19,878 nt of DNA from CAZCPB01 sp964500365. Its GTDB lineage: Bacteria > Planctomycetota > Phycisphaerae > Phycisphaerales > UBA1924. Both the position numbers and the translations under genes were made by a program. Under the pieces are notes generated by a model. That model was not told the DNA's origin. It was given only the letters and a program-made list of their open reading frames with translations, and searched no databases. Positions 15,532-19,878 of the stretch are shown in pieces. The stretch's first letter is position 1. Each line of letters opens with the position of its first letter. The stretch lies in contig CAZCPB010000044.1 of the NCBI GenBank assembly GCA_964500365.1, forward strand, positions 1-19,878. The letters are read 5' to 3'.

Positions 15532-15537
15532 AGTATC
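15532..15537 (-). promoter_or_regulatory. -10-like box for the LOG-family gene
   Basis: GATACT on the minus strand (4 of 6 matches to TATAAT), 9 bp before GTG 15522, with no ribosome binding site in between. Supports a very short or absent 5' leader. Confidence 0.3.
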
Positions 15538-15641
15538 CGGGATTCTCGGGCGCCGCCCCCTCTTACACCGCCTTGCGTTGCCGCCGCCCGGGGATACCGG
15601 GGGGCGACGTCCCCATTTTGGGCGAAATCCGGCAAGATTAG

Positions 15642-15678
15642 GACAAATGTATCCTTTTGTCTTTGATTAGGGTATACT
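15642..15678 (+). promoter_or_regulatory. AT-rich promoter with dyad before the PAS-LuxR gene
   Basis: A conspicuous low-GC island. TATACT at 15673-15678 is a 5-of-6 match to the -10 consensus. An inverted repeat GACAAA-N8-TTTGTC (15642-15661) lies where a regulator could contact the -35 region. No good -35 is spaced 17 bp from the -10, which would fit activator dependence. Expected transcription start is about 15685, leaving a 50-nt leader to ATG 15736. Confidence 0.5.
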
Positions 15679-15735
15679 TACGTGATCCGGATCGCGACGG
15701 CTCCGGTGGTCGAGCCCCGGGGAATGGGGAATCCC

Positions 15736-16392
15736 ATGGCTGAAGTCAGTTTTTCAAACGGAAGCCTGAAACACAGCGGCACTCTGGTACGCGACGGGAC
15801 AGTGTGGGACGCGCTCACCGGCGACAGCGGCTGCGCGGTCCTGTTGGTGGATTCGGGCGGGAGGATCGCGTATTGCAACGGCGCGGCCGGCCGGCTGTTC
15901 GAACTGAACGCCACCGAGTTGGCCGGGCGGACGCTCGCGGAGTTGTTCGAGCCGGCCATGGCCAAGGAACGTGTCTCATTCGTTTCGCGCGCGATCGAGG
16001 GTGGCGCGCCGTTCTGCGTGGAGGGGCTCGTCCGGGGCCGCTTGACGCGGTGCGCGCACCGAGCTCTCCGCGCCGAGGACGGCTCGGGCGTATTGCTCGT
16101 CTTCGCCGCCGCGGGGACGCGCGCGGACGGCCCCGGAAGCGAGACGATCCGCGCGCGGCACCAGGACCCCGGCGCTCTGGCTTCGCTCACGGCGCGTGAA
16201 CTCGAGATCCTGAAGCTGATCGGCGAGGGGCTTTCGACGGCGGAGATCGCGGCGGCGCTGCACCGGAGCGTCAAGACCGTGGAGTGGCACCGGGTGTCGC
16301 TGGGGAGCAAGCTGGGGCAGACCAACCGCGTCGGGCTGGCCCGGATCGCGTTCGCGGCGGGGCTGACGGGCGGGCTGCCGTCCGCGACCTGA
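15736..16392 (+). CDS. PAS-sensor LuxR-type transcription regulator
   Basis: 218 residues. The N-terminal half is a PAS-like sensor fold (AVLLVDSGGRIAYCNGAAGRLFELNATELAGRTLAELF), here about residues 32-72, followed by a beta-rich remainder. The C-terminal half is a LuxR/GerE DNA-binding domain: LTARELEILKLIGEGLSTAEIAAAL, then HRSVKTVEWHRVSLGSKLG. No REC phosphoacceptor domain is present, so it is a one-component regulator or is partnered through PAS contacts. ATG 15736 was chosen because GGGGA sits 5 bp before it and the -10 box at 15673-15678 rules out initiation at GTG 15682; ATG 15724 is an alternative. The signal and targets are unknown. The dyad upstream may indicate autoregulation. Confidence 0.88.
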   Translation: MAEVSFSNGSLKHSGTLVRDGTVWDALTGDSGCAVLLVDSGGRIAYCNGAAGRLFELNATELAGRTLAELFEPAMAKERVSFVSRAIEGGAPFCVEGLVRGRLTRCAHRALRAEDGSGVLLVFAAAGTRADGPGSETIRARHQDPGALASLTARELEILKLIGEGLSTAEIAAALHRSVKTVEWHRVSLGSKLGQTNRVGLARIAFAAGLTGGLPSAT

Positions 16393-16415
16393 GGATCAGG
16401 GGTCGCCAATCTTGC

Positions 16416-16444
16416 TTGAGTGCCACCAACCGGCCGGGTAGGGT
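16416..16444 (+). promoter_or_regulatory. Possible promoter before the first prepilin-like gene
   Basis: TTGAGT (16416-16421), 17 bp, TAGGGT (16439-16444). The -35 is a 4 of 6 match and the -10 is weak. Predicted start would be only a few bases before ATG 16456. Confidence 0.3.
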
Positions 16445-16455
16445 CAGTTCACGCG

Positions 16456-17406
16456 ATGAGCCGCACCCCCCGCATTCCCCACATCGTCCCGCCGATCGTC
16501 CGGGGGCGGCCGGGACGCCCGGGGCCGTGCGCGTTCACGTTGATCGACCTCCTGGTGGTGATCGCGGTGATCGGGCTGCTGGTCGCGGTGCTTCTGCCGG
16601 CTCTGGCGTCGAGCCGGCGGACGGCGCGCCTCACGGCGTGCCTGGCCAACGTGCGGTCGCAGGGCGTGATGGTGAGCGCGTACACCGCCGACTTCAAGGA
16701 CGCGCTGCCGCCGCGGATCCTTTGGTGGACGGAGGTCGATCCTGACTTCGGCGCGGTGTCGAGCATCTACCTGATCAACTCGTTCCTGGCGCGCTGGGAG
16801 GGCAAGCCGTGGGAGAAGCCGGACGTCGGGTGGCCGACCCCGACGGGCGCGTGGCGGTGCCCCGAGGTGCGTCCGGGGGACGACGCCGAGCGGCTCACGC
16901 ACAGCGGGGTGCTGCACTACGCGCCCAACACCTGGGCGTTCAACTCGATGAACCGCAACGACGACGCGGGGATTCTGAAGGTCTGGGGGGACTCGCCGGC
17001 GGGGTACGAGGCGCGGGCGCACACGAAGTCGTGGCACAGGTCGTTCCTGATCCAGTTCCCGGACCAGATCGTGCAGTTGATCGACAACGTGTCCTACTTC
17101 AACGATGGCCACGGGCACCGCGATGCGCGCGAGTCGATCGGGCTGAGCGGCGAGGCGGTGCAGGAGTGCAAGGCGTTCAAGTTGCGTCAGCGCGGCAGCC
17201 ACGACCGGCTGGCCCGCCGGCCCTCGGTGTTCTTCGACAACCACGCCGAGGCGCTGCCCTCGACGCCGGAGTACTGGCTCGACGAGAAAGCGGCGTACTC
17301 GGCGGGGCCGGGCGCGCCGTCGAACGATTTCTACGCGCGCGAGGTGCAGCGGTTCCTGTGGTTCGTAAGCGCGGCCGACCGGGGCGGGGGCGGTGGCGGA
17401 GATTGA
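16456..17406 (+). CDS. Prepilin-type N-terminal cleavage/methylation protein, FTLID variant
   Basis: 316 residues with a basic leader (about 27 residues) followed by CAFTLIDLLVVIAVIGLLVA, the class III signal cut by a prepilin peptidase before Phe. The usual Glu at position +5 of the mature protein is Asp here. The rest is a soluble pseudopilin-like domain with WRCPEV and, near the C-terminus, SVFFDNHAEAL, a degenerate form of the planctomycete FxDGHxE motif. Such stand-alone proteins occur in many copies in planctomycetes and probably form or decorate type II/IV pilus-like structures; the precise role is unknown. The C-terminus is Gly-rich. ATG 16456 is preferred; the frame is open from 16420 but adds non-family residues. 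Confidence 0.88.
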   Translation: MSRTPRIPHIVPPIVRGRPGRPGPCAFTLIDLLVVIAVIGLLVAVLLPALASSRRTARLTACLANVRSQGVMVSAYTADFKDALPPRILWWTEVDPDFGAVSSIYLINSFLARWEGKPWEKPDVGWPTPTGAWRCPEVRPGDDAERLTHSGVLHYAPNTWAFNSMNRNDDAGILKVWGDSPAGYEARAHTKSWHRSFLIQFPDQIVQLIDNVSYFNDGHGHRDARESIGLSGEAVQECKAFKLRQRGSHDRLARRPSVFFDNHAEALPSTPEYWLDEKAAYSAGPGAPSNDFYAREVQRFLWFVSAADRGGGGGGD

Positions 17407-17418
17407 GGCAAAGGGGGC

Positions 17419-17470
17419 TTGAACCCGCGCGGCGGGGTGGGTATCTTCTTATTGAGAGAACGTTCTCAAT
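17419..17470 (+). promoter_or_regulatory. Promoter with operator-like dyad over the start codon
   Basis: TTGAAC (17419-17424), exactly 17 bp, TATCTT (17442-17447): a fair sigma70-type promoter. The predicted start (about 17454) falls inside the dyad ATTGAGA-N6-TCTCAAT (17451-17470), whose core GAGAACGTTCTC is itself a perfect 12-bp palindrome. The dyad overlaps the first two bases of ATG 17469 and ends just before ATG 17472. It could be a repressor operator or an mRNA stem blocking translation. Confidence 0.5.
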
Positions 17471-17935
17471 GATGAGCACACGGCGGACATTGGGCGCTCG
17501 GCGGCCGGCCTCCCCCTTGCGGGGATGGGCCGGGACGTGGTGCGCGCTCATGGCCGCGCTGTTCGTACTGCACGCGGCCCTGCCGCTGGTCCACGCGGCG
17601 AGCCACGAGCACGTGTCGGGCGTGACGGTGCACGGGGCACACGGGGGGTCGCACGATCACGACGGCGCCCCGGACCCGTGCGACGGGCACCCCGACACCC
17701 CCCCCCCCCCCCCCCCCCCACCACCCCCCGGGGGGGGGGGGCACGGGCCCCCACGCCGGCGGGCGGCACGTGCCTCGAACTCGTGCTGGTCAAGCAGGTG
17801 ATCCCGTGGCGGGCGCCGGTGCTTTTAGCACCGGCGCGTCCCGCGGCGGGTCCTGAGCCGCGGTGGGCGGAGTCGCGTTCGCTGCCGGTCTGGCGGCACG
17901 CGGCTCCGGCACGCGGGCCGCCCCGGCGAGCCTGA
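17469..17935 (+). pseudogene. His-rich exported protein, frame broken at homopolymer tract
   Basis: The start (MMSTRRTLGARR) leads into a membrane or signal segment (WCALMAALFVLHAALPLVHA, residues 24-43). A metal-binding-like stretch follows, with HEHVSGVTVHGAHGGSHDHDG and CDGH. The frame then enters a 22-C tract (17698-17719) and a 12-G tract and stops at 17801. Shifting by one base at the tract gives another open frame to 17935, reading TCLELVLVKQVIPW and ending ARGPPRRA, which looks like the natural C-terminus. Adding one C (or losing two) would restore a protein of about 155 residues. The state may be true phase variation, decay, or a sequencing error. The layout recalls small His-rich exported planctomycete proteins; no firm family. 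Confidence 0.6.
17698..17741. repeat. Homopolymer cluster C22...C6G12
   Basis: Twenty-two C (17698-17719), A, CC, A, six C (17724-17729), then twelve G (17730-17741). The C6/G12 junction is self-complementary. It lies inside the His-rich gene and marks the point where the reading frame must change. Such tracts are prone to slippage in cells and to miscounting in sequencing. Confidence 0.9.
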
Positions 17936-18034
17936 GCGCCCTCGATCCGGGCTTGCGGCCGCTCTGCGGCGGCGTGCGCCGGCACTCCTCCACGAGGTTC
18001 CTTCCATCTCAGCGGGCCTGCGCGCCGTGGGAAC

Positions 18035-18865
18035 ATGGGCGCGGGCGACTCTTTCACGGGGTGCTCCGTGCGCCGGTGCGCGTTCACGCTCATCGAACTG
18101 CTGGTGGTGATCGCGGTGATAGCCGTGCTGATCGGCCTTCTGCTGCCGGCCCTGGGCTCGGCGCGCGCAACGGCGCGCCGGGTCAAGTGCCTCAGCAACG
18201 TCCGTCAGCTCGAGACCGCCCAGGTCCTGTACCTGAACGCCAACAAGGAGATGTTCGTGGACGCGGGACTGGGGCACGGCGGGACGACAACCCTGACCGG
18301 GGTGAAGCGGGCGTGGCCATTCACGCTCGCGGACTACTACGGGGCGCCGCTTTCGATCCGCTCGCCGGTGGACCGCAGCCCGATGTGGCCGGTCGCCGAG
18401 GGTGGCGAGAGCAAGGGCCTTTCTCTGAGCCAGCTCGTCGAGCTTCTCCAGGCCGGGGCGACCCCGGACCTGAAGAACCTGGCGCGCTGGACCAGCTACG
18501 GGCTGAACAACTACGTCACCCGCAGCAAGGGCCCGGGCTTCGACAAGCGGCGCGAGCCCTACGACCGGCTGTCGAAGGTGTCCCGCCCGCACGCGACAGT
18601 GCAGTTCTTGATGATGACCCAGACGGGTGACTTTGCCCGCTCGGACCACGTGCACGCCGAGAGCTGGAGCGACGCGGGCGACGAGGGCGCGCCCCGCATC
18701 GCGTCGGGAGAGATGGACCTGGCCGCCCACGGCGGGCCCCCGGCGAGCCGGGGCTCGATCAGCAATTACGGGTTCCTGGACGGTCACGCCGAGAGCCTCA
18801 GGTTCGAGCGCGTGTACCGGGATTACGACCACAACAGGTTCTGGCCGGACGCGATGTCCGAATGA
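18035..18865 (+). CDS. Prepilin-type N-terminal cleavage/methylation protein
   Basis: 276 residues. A short leader with RR is followed by CAFTLIELLVVIAVIAVLIG, the standard class III signal with Glu at mature position 5. It continues with LLLPALGSARATARRVKCLSNVRQLE and a soluble domain ending in ISNYGFLDGHAESLRFERVY, the planctomycete prepilin C-terminal motif. It is a likely pseudopilin-like surface or periplasmic protein processed by prepilin peptidase. It resembles the protein at 16456 in the leader, the CLxNVR segment and the terminal motif, but the rest differs, so they are distant paralogs. ATG 18035 follows GTGGGA. The stop overlaps an ATG (ATGA at 18862-18865), but the next gene is judged to start further on, at GTG 18919. 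Confidence 0.9.
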   Translation: MGAGDSFTGCSVRRCAFTLIELLVVIAVIAVLIGLLLPALGSARATARRVKCLSNVRQLETAQVLYLNANKEMFVDAGLGHGGTTTLTGVKRAWPFTLADYYGAPLSIRSPVDRSPMWPVAEGGESKGLSLSQLVELLQAGATPDLKNLARWTSYGLNNYVTRSKGPGFDKRREPYDRLSKVSRPHATVQFLMMTQTGDFARSDHVHAESWSDAGDEGAPRIASGEMDLAAHGGPPASRGSISNYGFLDGHAESLRFERVYRDYDHNRFWPDAMSE

Positions 18866-18884
18866 CGGGACGGGTCCGGCGCGA

Positions 18885-18904
18885 GAGCGCGTCAGCGCGC
18901 GCTC
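18885..18904 (+). other. Hairpin just before the dockerin-protein ribosome binding site
   Basis: GAGCGCG-TCAGCG-CGCGCTC, a 7-bp perfect stem ending 4 bp before the AGGAGA ribosome binding site of the gene at 18919. It may separate the two genes' mRNAs or tune translation; no T-run follows. Confidence 0.35.
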
Positions 18905-18918
18905 GGATAGGAGAATTC

Positions 18919-19698
18919 GTGAATCGAAACGCACTTTCCGCGACCGTCTTCGCGATCGGCGCGGCGCCGATCGCCTCGGCCCAGCTCCACGCCGGGGACA
19001 TCCTGGTCTCGCTCAACGCGGCGCAGACCAGGCTTCTCACGGGCCAGGTAGACGGCACGAGCGGCGAGCCGGTGTACAACGTCCGGGTCTTCTCGGGAGT
19101 GTTCGGCGAGGCGCCGAACTTCACGAACGACCCGGGCTTCGACTCGGAGGCCGGCTCGCTGCCGGCGAACTCGGACGTCGGGTTCACGATCCGGCGGGCC
19201 GTGCGGGTCTGGGACGGTTCCGGGTTCGCGACGATCCCGACGGAGCGGATCCGCGTGAAGCTCGGGCCGCTGGGCCCGGTGGACTCTCCCCTGACGGACG
19301 ACCCGGTCGTCGGCTTCGGGATGGGCGTGAACGGGGACGGTGAGTACCACCACCACCCCGGCTACACGCTCCTGGCGCCCGCGGCGGACGGGGTCTACCT
19401 GTACGAGGCGGAGTTGTGGAGCAGCGCCCCGGGCGTCGAGGCTTCGCGTCCGTTCTGGATCGTGTTCAACCAGAACCGGCCGGCGGGCGAGCACGAGGCG
19501 GCGGTGGCGTGGGCCGAGGACAACCTGGTGGGGTGCCCCTCGGACTTCGACCAGAATCAGTTCGTGAACGGCGACGACTTCGACTCGTTCGCCGCGGCGT
19601 TCGAGGCCGGCGACATCGAGGCCGACTTCGACATGAACGGCTTCGTGAACGGGGACGACTTCGACGGGTTCGTCGCGGCGTTCGCGGCCGGGTGCTGA
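18919..19698 (+). CDS. Secreted protein with two C-terminal dockerin-like calcium repeats
   Basis: 259 residues from GTG 18919, chosen for the AGGAGA ribosome binding site 6 bp upstream and because it puts the signal peptide (ALSATVFAIGAAPIASAQ) at the N-terminus. The mature part begins LHAGDILVSLNAAQTRLLTG. It is mostly beta, with GDGEYHHHPGYTL and ASRPFWIVFNQN, an arrangement I associate with planctomycete exported proteins of unknown function. The end has two 27-residue units, DFDQNQFVNGDDFDSFAAAF and DFDMNGFVNGDDFDGFVAAF. Both match the 12-residue dockerin/EF-hand calcium loop (D1, D3, N5, N9, D12), and they are bracketed by Cys (GCPSD ... AAGC). The tail probably serves as a calcium-dependent attachment module on the cell surface (inference); no cohesin is in the window. 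Confidence 0.85.
   Translation: MNRNALSATVFAIGAAPIASAQLHAGDILVSLNAAQTRLLTGQVDGTSGEPVYNVRVFSGVFGEAPNFTNDPGFDSEAGSLPANSDVGFTIRRAVRVWDGSGFATIPTERIRVKLGPLGPVDSPLTDDPVVGFGMGVNGDGEYHHHPGYTLLAPAADGVYLYEAELWSSAPGVEASRPFWIVFNQNRPAGEHEAAVAWAEDNLVGCPSDFDQNQFVNGDDFDSFAAAFEAGDIEADFDMNGFVNGDDFDGFVAAFAAGC
19543..19695 (+). repeat. 81-bp tandem coding repeat (dockerin-like units)
   Basis: The stretch at 19561-19610 recurs at 19642-19691 with a few substitutions, exactly 81 bp (27 codons) apart. It encodes the paired calcium-loop units at the end of the secreted protein. The closeness at DNA level points to recent duplication or gene conversion. Confidence 0.75.
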
Positions 19699-19772
19699 AT
19701 CGGTGTGTGTTGTTGTGTCGGTGTGTTCAACTCATTTTTCCCGCGGGATACCCCGCTGAAGGAGCAGAGATC

Positions 19773-19878
19773 ATGAAGGTTCAGATGACTTTTGTTGCCG
19801 CGTTGCTCGTTGCCGCGGCGCCGTGCGCTCTGGCGCAGCACGGGGACGTGACGTTCTACCCGATCGGCTCGCGCCTGG
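19773..19878 (+). CDS. Start of another secreted protein, 3' end cut by window
   Basis: Only 35 codons are visible: MKVQMTFVAALLVAAAPCAL, a clear signal peptide, then AQHGDVTFYPIGSRL. The GGAG ribosome binding site lies about 9 bp before the ATG. The first mature residues (QHGDVTFYP...GSRL) resemble the start of the mature upstream protein (LHAGDILVSL...QTRLLTG), so this may be a paralog in tandem. The 74-bp gap before it holds a GT-rich run and a small GCGGG-ATAC-CCCGC stem (19743-19756), but no clear promoter. Confidence 0.7.
   Translation, partial: MKVQMTFVAALLVAAAPCALAQHGDVTFYPIGSRL

Noticed and set aside
18862..18918. ATG 18862 as start of the dockerin-tailed protein (ATGA overlap)
   Set aside because: It would place 19 Arg-rich residues before the signal peptide; GTG 18919 has a strong AGGAGA site.
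19699..19740. GT-rich run after the dockerin-protein stop as a terminator
   Set aside because: No stem precedes the short T-run, so there is no intrinsic terminator structure.

Overview
This is high-GC bacterial DNA (about 70% by hand count in ordinary genes). It most likely comes from a planctomycete of the class Phycisphaerae. The clues are two stand-alone prepilin-type proteins with AFTLI(E/D)LLVVIAVI leaders and C-terminal FxDxHAE motifs, a secreted protein ending in two dockerin-like repeats of the form DFDxNxFVNGDDFD, signal-peptide-bearing ATP synthase c and b subunits, and many single-gene transcription units. The assignment is inferred from protein style; no rRNA or tRNA gene was seen.

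Left part (1-7588, all +): the 3' part of alaS is followed by a membrane-sector ATP synthase cluster (atpZ-like, atpI-like, atpB, atpE, atpF, atpH) and then pgk. The F1 genes for alpha, gamma, beta and epsilon do not follow atpH, so the ATP synthase genes look split. An imperfect 27-bp inverted repeat lies between atpH and pgk, and small hairpins flank atpE.

Middle (7589-11840): a lower-GC stretch (roughly 50-55%) holds a broken gene with an in-frame TGA and probably an upstream frameshift. A hairpin cluster follows, at the convergence with two minus-strand genes for exported proteins: an ankyrin-repeat protein and an 889-residue probable beta-propeller.

Right part (11840-19878): mutL (-) and a HIT-family hydrolase (+) diverge. 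Next come a small unknown gene (+) converging on a LOG-family nucleotide hydrolase (-), then a PAS-LuxR regulator (+). The end is a surface/secretion-flavoured run, all +: prepilin-like protein, His-rich exported protein interrupted by a C22...G12 homopolymer tract, second prepilin-like protein, dockerin-tailed secreted protein, and the start of another secreted protein.

Most of the window is housekeeping plus lineage-typical exported proteins. I did not find a clearly new multi-gene system. The observations most worth checking are the homopolymer-interrupted His-rich gene with a dyad over its start codon, the TGA-interrupted low-GC gene, the apparent split of the ATP synthase operon with an unusual His-rich AtpB tail, and a recurring pattern of -10-like boxes placed just upstream of start codons.
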